DNA of 5,746 bases from Deferribacteres bacterium (GTDB lineage: Bacteria; Nitrospirota; Thermodesulfovibrionia; UBA6902): NCBI GenBank assembly GCA_013152795.1, contig JAADFS010000111.1, positions 1 through 5,746 of the forward strand, written 5' to 3'. A model generated the notes under the pieces. It saw nothing but the letters and a program-made list of their open reading frames with translations, had not been told where the DNA came from and ran no database searches. The stretch's first letter is position 1. Each line of letters begins with the position of its first letter. Below, piece by piece: positions 1-5,371 of this stretch. Position numbers and translations under genes: made by a program.

Positions 1-1196
1 TTCAGAAATCTTCTCTTGCCCACCTTCAGCAGGTGCTCGCCCGGCGGTAGTTTTTTATCCGGCTCCGTCCATTTCTCGCCATCCACTTTCACACCGCCCT
101 GTTTTATGAGCCGTATTCCTTCGCCCGTGCTTTTGACAAGGCCGGAGAGTTTCATTATTTTTGGAAGCCATGTATCCGTGTCTTCTGCCTCGAGATTGAA
201 AACCGGTACGTCATCCGGCAGGCCCTTTTTTCTGAATATATTCTCAAATTCCTCTTTTGCCTTTACCGCCGCCTCTTTCCCCCAGTACCTTTGAACTATC
301 TCAAATGCGAGGGCCTTTTTGCATTCCATGGGGTGCAGGGAGTTGTTTTTGAGGCCGTTCTTCAGCTCGTTCAACTCATCTACGGAAATATGGCTGAGCA
401 GTTCATAATATCTGACCATCAATACGTCATTGATGGACATTATCTTTCCGAACATCTCCTTGGGTGAATCCGTGACTCCGATGTAATTGCCGAGGCTCTT
501 GCTCATCTTGTTGACGCCGTCAAGGCCTTCAAGCAGGGGCATCATGATGACGACCTGTTCCTTTATTCCCATCTTCCTCTGCATGCTTCTTCCCATGAGC
601 AGGTTGAATCTCTGGTCAGTGCCGCCGAGCTCGATGTCTGACCTGAGAACAACAGAGTCATATGCCTGAAGCAGCGGGTAGTAGAACTCGAGTATGCTGA
701 TGTCCTGCCCGTTCTGGAATCTCTTCTTGAAGTCTTCACGCTCCAGCATCCTTGCCACTGTCTGCATGGAACCGAGCCTTGCGAAATCCATTATATCCAT
801 GGAAGCGAACCATTCACTGTTGAATCTCACCTGTGTCTTCTGGGGATCGAGTATCTTGAAGACCTGTTTTTTATAGGTTTCGGCATTCCTGAGCACCTCT
901 TCCCTGCTCAAGGGTTTTCTCATTTCCGACTTGCCTGTGGGGTCTCCTATCATACCCGTAAAATCCCCTATGATAAATATCACCTCGTGCCCCAGTTCCT
1001 GAAACTGGCGCATTTTCTCAAGAAGCACGGTGTGCCCGAGATGGATATCAGGGGCGGAGGGATCGAAACCGGCCTTTATCTTCAGAGGGACACCGGTCTC
1101 GTAAGAATGCCGGAGCAGCCTGATCAACTCCTCTTCAACCAGTATCTCTGCTGTGCCGACCTTGATCCGCCTGAGCTGTTCTTCGGGTTTTAACAT
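1..1196 (-). CDS. tyrS: Tyrosyl-tRNA synthetase, TyrZ-like, 3' end cut by window edge
   Basis: Class I aminoacyl-tRNA synthetase that activates tyrosine with ATP and charges tRNA-Tyr in the cytoplasm. I translated 398 codons, open to the window edge; family members run about 400-410 residues, so only a few C-terminal residues should be missing. The N-terminus reads MLKPEEQLRRIKVGTAEI, typical of the TyrZ-like branch. The ATP-binding HIGH motif is HLGH at residues 52-55 after AGFDPSAPDI, GGTDQRFNLLMGR lies mid-protein, and KMSKS is at residues 230-234 (bases 495-509). The end looks like an S4 RNA-binding domain (IRLIKQGGVKVDGE). The chosen ATG at 1196 fits family N-termini; an in-frame ATG lies two codons upstream at 1202. 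Neither has a visible Shine-Dalgarno sequence. It is 145 bases downstream of alr, so it may have its own promoter. The family is certain; the exact start is less so. Confidence 0.96.
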   Translation of the reverse strand, partial: MLKPEEQLRRIKVGTAEILVEEELIRLLRHSYETGVPLKIKAGFDPSAPDIHLGHTVLLEKMRQFQELGHEVIFIIGDFTGMIGDPTGKSEMRKPLSREEVLRNAETYKKQVFKILDPQKTQVRFNSEWFASMDIMDFARLGSMQTVARMLEREDFKKRFQNGQDISILEFYYPLLQAYDSVVLRSDIELGGTDQRFNLLMGRSMQRKMGIKEQVVIMMPLLEGLDGVNKMSKSLGNYIGVTDSPKEMFGKIMSINDVLMVRYYELLSHISVDELNELKNGLKNNSLHPMECKKALAFEIVQRYWGKEAAVKAKEEFENIFRKKGLPDDVPVFNLEAEDTDTWLPKIMKLSGLVKSTGEGIRLIKQGGVKVDGEKWTEPDKKLPPGEHLLKVGKRRFL

Positions 1197-1212
1197 ATTC
1201 ATGACATTGAAA

Positions 1213-1242
1213 AGAATACAGGATTTCCGGTACAAGATGCAA
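1213..1242 (-). promoter_or_regulatory. Weak candidate promoter for tyrS
   Basis: On the minus strand TTGCAT (1237-1242) is followed after 18 bases by TATTCT (1213-1218). The match to sigma70 is modest, 3 of 6 for the -35 and 4 of 6 for the -10. Initiation about 7 bases beyond the -10 would fall near 1206, almost on the start codons at 1202 and 1196, giving a leaderless or nearly leaderless message. This would agree with the lack of a Shine-Dalgarno sequence. It is a pattern match only. Confidence 0.2.
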
Positions 1243-1268
1243 GATGACGGGAGGATGTGCAACTATTT

Positions 1269-1320
1269 GCTTTTATATAAGTATAAGCGTTCACAGTGGT
1301 GCACTCGTCCTTTCTGCACC
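1269..1320. repeat. Two small inverted repeats in the alr-tyrS gap
   Basis: Bases 1298-1303 (GGTGCA) and 1315-1320 (TGCACC) form a perfect 6-base inverted repeat with an 11-base loop. Next to it, 1269-1288 is an AT-rich near-palindrome with 7-base arms and one mismatch. Neither is followed by a run of T on the minus strand, so they do not look like an intrinsic terminator for alr. They could be an operator or mRNA processing structure, or chance. Confidence 0.3.
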
Positions 1321-1341
1321 CTGACAACTGCCCCCTTGTCT

Positions 1342-2439
1342 TTACCTGTACACCCGTTTTATCCTCTGACCGATGGATGTAAGGACTTCATATGTAATGG
1401 TGCCGGTCCTGCGGGCGATCTCACTGGCGGTGATTTCTTCATTTCCCTGCCTGCCTATCAGCACCACCTCGGACCTGTAACTGACGTCCGGAATATGCGT
1501 GACATCCACCATTATCGTATCCATGCAGACCCTTCCGGCTACGGGCGCACGCCTTCCGTTGATGAGCACCTCACCGGTATTGGAGAGTTTTCTGCTGTAC
1601 CCGTCCGCATACCCGACCGGGATTGTCGCTATGATGCTTTCCCTTTCCGTTATAAACGTCCTGCCGTAACTTACGGGTGTGCCCATGGGGACTTTTTTAA
1701 GCATCAGGATGCCGCTCTTCAGGCTCAGTACAGGCTCAAGGCCGTCGGCAGCCGGATATGAGTAGCCATAGAGCATAATGCCGGGCCTTACCATGTCGAG
1801 ATGGGCGGCGGGCATGCTTATCACCGCGGCGCTGTTTGCCATGTGATAATACTTGAAAGTGATTTTTTTCCGTCTCAGTTCATCACCGAGAGAGATGAAC
1901 TCCTTCAACTGGTGGTTTGCGAATTCCTTGTCCTGAAGGTCTGCATCCGAAAAATGGCTCATCAGCCCTTCAAGCCGTATATTTTTGAGGCGTGCTATTT
2001 CCGGTATGTCCCTGCGTGCGCGCGTTGTATCGAATCCGACACGGCTCATGCCCGTGTCTATTTTAATGTGGATTGCAATCAGGCGGTTGCGCCTGCGGGC
2101 CTCGGCGGAGAGTCTTTCGGCAGTGGCGAGATCAAAAACCACAGGTGTAAGATCGTACCTGAAGTACGCATCAATGTTATCCCTGTCGAAAAAGACAACT
2201 ATGGGAATGTTTATGCCCGATTCCCTGAGGGCTGCGGCCTCGCCTGTAAAGGCCGTGCCGAGAACAGAGACGCCTTCTTTTATCAGGTGTTTTGATACGG
2301 TTACTGCTCCATGCCCGTAAGCATCGGCCTTTACAACAGCCAGTATGCTGCTGTTGTTGCCCGTTTTTTCCCTCGCAACCCTGAGGTTGCGGGAAAGGGC
2401 GTTGAGATTGATTTCAGCAAAGGTTTTATGCGGTTCCAC
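1342..2439 (-). CDS. alr: Alanine racemase
   Basis: PLP-dependent fold-type III enzyme that interconverts L- and D-alanine, supplying D-alanine for peptidoglycan precursors. The 365-residue product is of normal length. The PLP lysine is K37 in AVVKADAYGHGAV; the second catalytic base is Y258 in VSYGRTF, matching the family tyrosine. Other family blocks are KIDTGMSRVGF (126-136), HMANSAA (199-205), RPGIMLYG (218-225), IPVGYADGY (273-281) and GRVCMDTIMVDVT (302-314). The start is GTG at 2439, directly abutting the tatA stop with no spacer (TAA then GTG). A weak AAGGA about 12 bases upstream lies inside tatA, so translation is probably coupled to tatA. No residue expected for activity is missing. 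It is followed by a 145-base gap before tyrS. Confidence 0.97.
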   Translation of the reverse strand: MEPHKTFAEINLNALSRNLRVAREKTGNNSSILAVVKADAYGHGAVTVSKHLIKEGVSVLGTAFTGEAAALRESGINIPIVVFFDRDNIDAYFRYDLTPVVFDLATAERLSAEARRRNRLIAIHIKIDTGMSRVGFDTTRARRDIPEIARLKNIRLEGLMSHFSDADLQDKEFANHQLKEFISLGDELRRKKITFKYYHMANSAAVISMPAAHLDMVRPGIMLYGYSYPAADGLEPVLSLKSGILMLKKVPMGTPVSYGRTFITERESIIATIPVGYADGYSRKLSNTGEVLINGRRAPVAGRVCMDTIMVDVTHIPDVSYRSEVVLIGRQGNEEITASEIARRTGTITYEVLTSIGQRIKRVYR

Positions 2440-2646
2440 TTACGGCTGGTTTTCCTTGCCCTCACCGGATTCGCCGGGCTTTTTACCCGGTGTCACATCA
2501 ATCTCAGAGGGTTCGGATGTGGATTTTTTGAAATTCCTGATCGCCTCTCCAATACCCCTGCCGATCTCGGGTAATCTTGACGCGCCGAAAAGAATCACAA
2601 CGATTACCAGGATGATAAGTAATTCTGTTGCTCCAAGACCGAACAT
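2440..2646 (-). CDS. tatA: Sec-independent protein translocase subunit TatA/E
   Basis: Small membrane protein that oligomerises to form the twin-arginine translocation pore, exporting folded and often cofactor-containing proteins. The 68-residue product starts MFGLGATELLIILVIVVIL: a short N-out transmembrane helix (about residues 6-20) with a polar E8, then the hinge F20-G21, then the amphipathic helix SRLPEIGRGIGEAIRNFKK (23-41) with conserved P26, G33 and F39. The tail (42-68) is polar and disordered-looking, rich in Glu, Ser, Lys and Pro, as usual. A strong AAGGAGG (2652-2658 on the minus strand) sits 5 bases before the ATG. No tatB or tatC is in the window, so those lie elsewhere or the system is of the minimal TatA-TatC type. 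TatA and TatE cannot be told apart from sequence alone. alr follows with no spacer. Confidence 0.96.
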   Translation of the reverse strand: MFGLGATELLIILVIVVILFGASRLPEIGRGIGEAIRNFKKSTSEPSEIDVTPGKKPGESGEGKENQP

Positions 2647-2684
2647 CTCACCCTCCTTTCCGCTTTTTTTCTAAATGGTTATCC

Positions 2685-2741
2685 TACAGTGGCAGAACTC
2701 ATTGTGCCAGTTCATACAATCTTAAAAACCTTACAGTGGCA
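2685..2741 (+). repeat. Pair of 10-base direct repeats TACAGTGGCA
   Basis: TACAGTGGCA occurs at 2685-2694 and 2732-2741, each preceded by CC or CCT, with starts 47 bases apart. The second copy belongs to the left end of the inverted-repeat element described separately. The first looks like an extra, partial copy of the same end sequence between that element and tatA. Between them is a short inverted repeat, GAACT (2695-2699) and AGTTC (2709-2713). Confidence 0.5.
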
Positions 2742-2947
2742 TAAAAATATCGCCTGCGGGCAGGAGGGCCTGCCGGAAAAGCTTTATCTGCGATACCTTC
2801 AGGAAATATTCTGCACAGCATTTTGACGTCCTTTTGAAATTCACTCTCCGTTACTTCCTGCAATAAAGACTTGCTTCCAATATCTTATCGCTTTATAAAG
2901 GTTTTACGGGAGGCCCTCCTGCCATTTATGCAACATTAAGGTTTATC
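2724..2947. repeat. Imperfect inverted-repeat (MITE-like) element between mobA and tatA
   Basis: The 13-base sequence GGCAGGAGGGCCT at 2759-2771 recurs as its exact reverse complement at 2911-2923. The similarity continues inward for about 25 bases with a few mismatches and one gap (to about 2796 and 2885, both arms ending GCGATA). It also continues outward: AAACCTTACAGTGGCATAAA on the left resembles the reverse complement of 2924-2947, after an extra stretch of about ten bases in the left arm. The result is about 224 bases with long inverted arms around an AT-richer core of about 88 bases (2797-2884). No transposase is encoded. The right end covers the mobA stop codon and its last codons. 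I see no convincing target-site duplication. It could be a miniature inverted-repeat transposable element or another dispersed palindromic repeat; its RNA should fold into a long hairpin. Confidence 0.6.
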
Positions 2948-3586
2948 ACCGGGCCGTAAATAAATCTCAACATCTTCAGGAGTATTGAGATTTATAAATG
3001 ATACTCCCTCCGGGTCGATCCCTTTTATTTCCGCCCGTGAAATATATTGTACTCTTTTATTGCTTAAAAAATCTTTCAGGCCCTTTTTACCCGCCAGGAG
3101 GGCCTTCTCCATGGAGGGCAGCAGCCTTCTCGAATAAAAGGCAAAAAGCGGCTCAGCAGAGCCGCGCGCGCGGGAGGATTTGGGAACCACCGCATCATAA
3201 CCGTCCCTTTTCGACGCCATATACTCTATGACCGCTCCGTTTATAAACGGCATGTCACAGGCGGATATGAAAACCCACGGGTTTGAGGCATTTAAAAGAG
3301 CGGTAAAGACGCCGGCTATGGGCCCTCTCGTATCATAGATGTCGGCAAGCAGCGTGACACCGGGGTACAGGTACAGCTCCGGCCTGTGCGTGACAATAAA
3401 GACCTCACTGAAGAGTCGTTTCATGAGGCGGAGATTCCTATCTATAATCCTTTGCCCCCTGATCCTGATAAAGGCCTTCAGCACAGGCATCCTCCTGTTT
3501 TCGCCGCCGGCAAGGATTGCACAACTGCACTCCTCCGTCAGGCGGGGGGAGGGGCTTTCACCAGGGGCGGTTGTTTTATACCTCAT
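2936..3586 (-). CDS. mobA: Molybdenum cofactor guanylyltransferase (MobA-like)
   Basis: Cytoplasmic nucleotidyltransferase expected to join GMP from GTP to molybdopterin, giving the bis-MGD precursor. The 216-residue product has the Rossmann-like GTP-binding loop CAILAGGENRRM (22-33) and K37, GPIAG (88-92), the metal-binding aspartate in ACDMPF (D111), EPLFAFYS (145-152) and the family end motif NLNTPEDV (199-206). Two positions depart from the usual RRMGxDK: P34 replaces the glycine and L36 the aspartate. The first ~20 residues before the fold are a non-conserved extension. ATG at 3586 overlaps the divIVA end by 11 bases, with AGGA about 12 bases upstream, so it is probably translated as part of the yggT-divIVA operon. 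The last codons and TAA lie inside the repeat element. A related nucleotidyltransferase specificity, such as CTP, cannot be excluded. Confidence 0.85.
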   Translation of the reverse strand: MRYKTTAPGESPSPRLTEECSCAILAGGENRRMPVLKAFIRIRGQRIIDRNLRLMKRLFSEVFIVTHRPELYLYPGVTLLADIYDTRGPIAGVFTALLNASNPWVFISACDMPFINGAVIEYMASKRDGYDAVVPKSSRARGSAEPLFAFYSRRLLPSMEKALLAGKKGLKDFLSNKRVQYISRAEIKGIDPEGVSFINLNTPEDVEIYLRPGDKP

Positions 3587-4049
3587 GCGGGGTTTCTTCC
3601 TCGCGCTCCCTGTCGAACTCCATCATCCTCAGGTGACTCTCTATCAGCCTCTTCATCTCCTCCTTGAAATGCCTCCTGATACCCTTGAGGTCCGTGATAT
3701 CCTCATGAATCTTGATGACCTTGTTCTGTGCCTCCTTGACGATTTCCTCTGCCCGCAACTCGGCTTCCTTTATTATAAGCTCTGCGTCTTTCTTTGCGTT
3801 GTTCTTGTATTCTTCAACCATCTTCTGGGTGCTGACAAGCGTATCCTTAAGAGTTGTCTCGAGATTTTTATATTCCTTCAACTGTTTCTCGAATCTCCTG
3901 GCCTCCTCTCTCAGGTTGGCATTTTCCCTGAGAAGCTCTTCCATTTCCTCTCTTATAAGCTCAAGAAAGGAGTCGACCTCCTCCATGTCAAAGCCCCTGA
4001 ACTTGGTTGAAAACTGTTTTTGCTGAATGTCAAGCGGTGTTATTCTCAT
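3576..4049 (-). CDS. divIVA: DivIVA-domain coiled-coil protein
   Basis: Member of the DivIVA family, membrane-curvature-associated scaffold proteins that organise cell division or pole-related functions. With the ATG at 4049 the product has 157 residues and begins MRITPLDIQQKQF, then FRGFDMEEVDSFL. F17 and R18 match the positions known to contact membrane in Bacillus DivIVA; the usual RGY is RGF. From about residue 25 to 145 the chain is a highly charged coiled coil rich in Glu, Lys and Leu, ending in an acidic tail. Longer in-frame readings start from a TTG at 4094 without family similarity and are rejected. A G-rich stretch (GGGGG) about 5 bases upstream is a modest ribosome binding site. 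yggT lies 55 bases upstream and mobA overlaps the 3' end. Its role in this presumably Gram-negative cell is unknown. Confidence 0.92.
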   Translation of the reverse strand: MRITPLDIQQKQFSTKFRGFDMEEVDSFLELIREEMEELLRENANLREEARRFEKQLKEYKNLETTLKDTLVSTQKMVEEYKNNAKKDAELIIKEAELRAEEIVKEAQNKVIKIHEDITDLKGIRRHFKEEMKRLIESHLRMMEFDREREEETPHEV

Positions 4050-4082
4050 ATGACCCCCATGGATATATTGGATTTTCCTTGC

Positions 4083-4096
4083 ATTTGCATGCAAAT
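4083..4096. promoter_or_regulatory. Perfect 14-base palindrome in the yggT-divIVA gap
   Basis: ATTTGCATGCAAAT is its own reverse complement and lies 34 bases upstream of the divIVA ATG, within the 55-base gap after yggT. A dyad of this size is a plausible binding site for a dimeric regulator of divIVA-mobA. It has no spacer, so it would make a poor RNA hairpin. No matching promoter is clear. A second copy in this window was not seen. Confidence 0.35.
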
Positions 4097-4104
4097 ATTG
4101 ATTG

Positions 4105-4401
4105 TCATCTCATCCTTGCAGCTATATCAAACAGTGACGCTACTATAAAATACTTGATAAACATGATGACAAGTATTACTATTAGTGGTGATATGTCCAC
4201 CCCCATTGAAAAGCCGAGGCGCCTTCTTATGGGATTCAGAACAGGCTCGGTGACCGAATACAGGAAGCGGACTATCGGATTGTATGGGTCGGGATTCACC
4301 CAGCTCAACAAGGCGGATATGATTATTATCCACATGTAAATCGTCAGGGCCACATCCAGGATATATGCCACAGCATGAAACAGATTGGCGAAAATAAACA
4401 T
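4105..4401 (-). CDS. yggT: YggT family integral membrane protein
   Basis: Small inner-membrane protein of the YggT/YlmG/Ycf19 family, whose biochemical role is not settled; relatives are linked to membrane organisation, division or osmotic tolerance. The 98-residue product has one hydrophobic segment at about residues 4-34, a conserved polar linker, NPDPYNPIVRFLYSVTEPVL and NPIRRRLG (36-63), and a second hydrophobic segment at about 68-90, with a short basic end (AARMR). The ATG at 4401 follows a strong GGGAGGAG (4406-4413, minus strand) by 4 bases. It is the first intact gene after the 178-base gap downstream of proC and is followed by divIVA. The order yggS, proC, yggT, divIVA resembles the ylm/divIVA clusters of other phyla, supporting the assignment. 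Confidence 0.93.
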   Translation of the reverse strand: MFIFANLFHAVAYILDVALTIYMWIIIISALLSWVNPDPYNPIVRFLYSVTEPVLNPIRRRLGFSMGVDISPLIVILVIMFIKYFIVASLFDIAARMR

Positions 4402-4413
4402 TTAACTCCTCCC

Positions 4414-4542
4414 TTATTCAGGATATAATATTGAAATACCTGCAGTGTCCAGGCTTGTAGTATGGAAATCTTTTTTATCCAGTGTGAAAACAGTCTTTAG
4501 TTCATTTATTACAGCAGCCTCCCTTGCCGCGTTTATGCACCA
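4414..4542 (-). pseudogene. C-terminal remnant of a PIN-domain (VapC-like) gene
   Basis: Between proC and yggT the minus strand has 42 open codons ending in TAA at 4414-4416, directly before the yggT Shine-Dalgarno. The peptide includes AAREAAVINELK, TVFTLDKKDFH and GISILYPE. The order helix, (V/I)xTLDxxDF, then a short strand ending in Pro matches the C-terminal end of PIN-domain ribonucleases such as VapC toxins, where the aspartates of this motif help form the acidic active site. There is no ATG, GTG or TTG start in the frame. The frame closes at TAA (4543-4545) inside the repeat at 4531-4553, and about two thirds of a usual PIN domain (~130 residues) is absent. No antitoxin gene is visible. 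I take it as a decayed fragment; the assignment rests on motif recognition without a search. Confidence 0.6.
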
Positions 4543-4553
4543 TTAAGTTTACT
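4531..4553. repeat. Second copy of the repeat end found beside mobA
   Basis: GTTTATGCACCATTAAGTTTA here matches ATTTATGCAACATTAAGGTTTA at 2924-2945 apart from two substitutions and one inserted G. Both copies are in the same orientation and both are preceded by a CCTCC-rich stretch ending in TTGCC or CTGCC. This copy sits between the promoter at the proC end and the PIN-domain remnant, at the point where the remnant loses its frame. It suggests a dispersed repeat family rather than a chance match. Confidence 0.5.
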
Positions 4554-4554
4554 C

Positions 4555-4583
4555 ATCATGTAGGATGCAGGGTGATTTGTCAA
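4555..4583 (-). promoter_or_regulatory. Candidate sigma70 promoter for yggT-divIVA-mobA
   Basis: The minus strand carries a perfect TTGACA (4578-4583), a 17-base spacer, and CATGAT (4555-4560, 4 of 6 matches to TATAAT). The -35 overlaps the proC stop codon. Initiation would fall near 4548, giving a leader of about 147 bases through the repeat copy and the PIN remnant to yggT. This would separate yggT-divIVA-mobA from yggS-proC, though read-through remains possible as no terminator is seen. Confidence 0.5.
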
Positions 4584-5371
4584 GAACCCCGCCCCAGTTC
4601 TTCGGCCCTTTTCCGCGCCGCCTGCAGGGCATCTGCAACCGTATCCGCCAGCCCCCTGCTCTCAAAGACCCTCAGTCCCGCCTCTGTAGTGCCGCCCGGA
4701 GATGTCACCATCTCCCTGAGTTTCGAGGGGGACATGCCCGTATCGAGAAGTCCTGCTGTACCGGCCAGTGTCTGGACGGCGAGCTTAAGCGCCTCGTCCC
4801 TGCCGAGCCCTGTTTTCACCCCCCCTTCAGTCATGGATTCAATAAAGTACGCAATAAATGCAGGCCCGCTGCCGGAAAGCGCGGTTACCGCGTTCATATA
4901 TTTTTCAGGCAGGGTGATGACTTCACCGACGGACTTGAAGATGTCACTGACAGCAGCAATGTCCCCGCCGGAAACACCCTCGCACGGAGAGATCACGGTC
5001 ATACCCTTACGCACAAGCGCAGGTGTGTTGGGCATGGCCCTTATAATCTTTCCCGTCCCGAGTCTTGATGTCAGATACGCAGTGGTAATGCCTGCGGCAA
5101 TGGAGACGACGGTCTTGTCATCCGTGAGCGTTCCGCGTATCTCTCCGGTCACCGCATCCATGTTCTGCGGCTTGACCGCAAGGATTATTATATTACAGGA
5201 TGACACTATATCCCTGTTGGCCTCCGTTGTCTCTATATTGTATGTTTTCTGAAGGTGCCGTCTTCTTTCTTTCAGTGGTTCTGATACAATAATGTCCTTC
5301 ATCCCGCGTGAAGTCATCCCCCTGATCAGGGCCTCAGCCATGTTACCGCCGCCTATAAAGCCTGTTTTCAT
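4580..5371 (-). CDS. proC: Pyrroline-5-carboxylate reductase
   Basis: Catalyses the last step of proline synthesis, NAD(P)H-dependent reduction of 1-pyrroline-5-carboxylate to L-proline, in the cytoplasm. The 263-residue product is full length. The N-terminal Rossmann domain opens with GFIGGGNMAEALI (4-16); AVKPQ is at 65-69 and RAMPNTPALV at 111-120. The helical dimerisation and active-site domain carries ALSGSGPAF (164-172) and the family signature MVTSPGGTTEAGL (221-233). The ATG at 5371 overlaps the yggS stop by one base (TAATG), with a strong GGGAGGAGGG 4 bases upstream that is encoded by the last yggS codons, so the two genes are translationally coupled. The stop codon at 4580-4582 overlaps a candidate promoter for the next operon. 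All diagnostic motifs are intact. Confidence 0.97.
   Translation of the reverse strand: MKTGFIGGGNMAEALIRGMTSRGMKDIIVSEPLKERRRHLQKTYNIETTEANRDIVSSCNIIILAVKPQNMDAVTGEIRGTLTDDKTVVSIAAGITTAYLTSRLGTGKIIRAMPNTPALVRKGMTVISPCEGVSGGDIAAVSDIFKSVGEVITLPEKYMNAVTALSGSGPAFIAYFIESMTEGGVKTGLGRDEALKLAVQTLAGTAGLLDTGMSPSKLREMVTSPGGTTEAGLRVFESRGLADTVADALQAARKRAEELGRGS

Noticed and set aside
1323..1340. GACAA/TTGTC inverted repeat just after the alr stop as a terminator.
   Set aside because: The stem is only five bases with an eight-base loop, and no T tract follows on the minus strand.
1153..1761. Plus-strand open frame of 202 codons over the 3' half of alr.
   Set aside because: It is antisense to a clear alanine racemase, with low-complexity composition and no family motif. 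The other plus-strand frames over alr, divIVA, proC and tyrS are shadows for the same reason.
2691..2710. TGGCAC followed by TGC on the minus strand, resembling a sigma54 -24/-12 promoter upstream of tatA.
   Set aside because: The distance between the GG and GC elements is about three bases longer than the strict sigma54 spacing, and the -12 element is poor.
2752..2774. GGCAGG-AGGG-CCTGCC hairpin as an intrinsic terminator of mobA.
   Set aside because: A GC stem is present, but the T-rich stretch on the minus strand comes only after further GC-rich bases. It is better explained as part of the inverted-repeat arm, and it lies far from the mobA end.
4050..4094. 15-residue N-terminal extension of DivIVA from a TTG at 4094.
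   Set aside because: The family begins at MRITPLDI, and the extension runs through the palindromic intergenic sequence without similarity.
4434..4452. Possible left inverted arm (CCTGCAGTGTCC) pairing with the repeat at 4531-4553.
   Set aside because: The resemblance to CCTTACAGTGGC is weak and the bases fall inside the PIN-like coding remnant, which explains them better.
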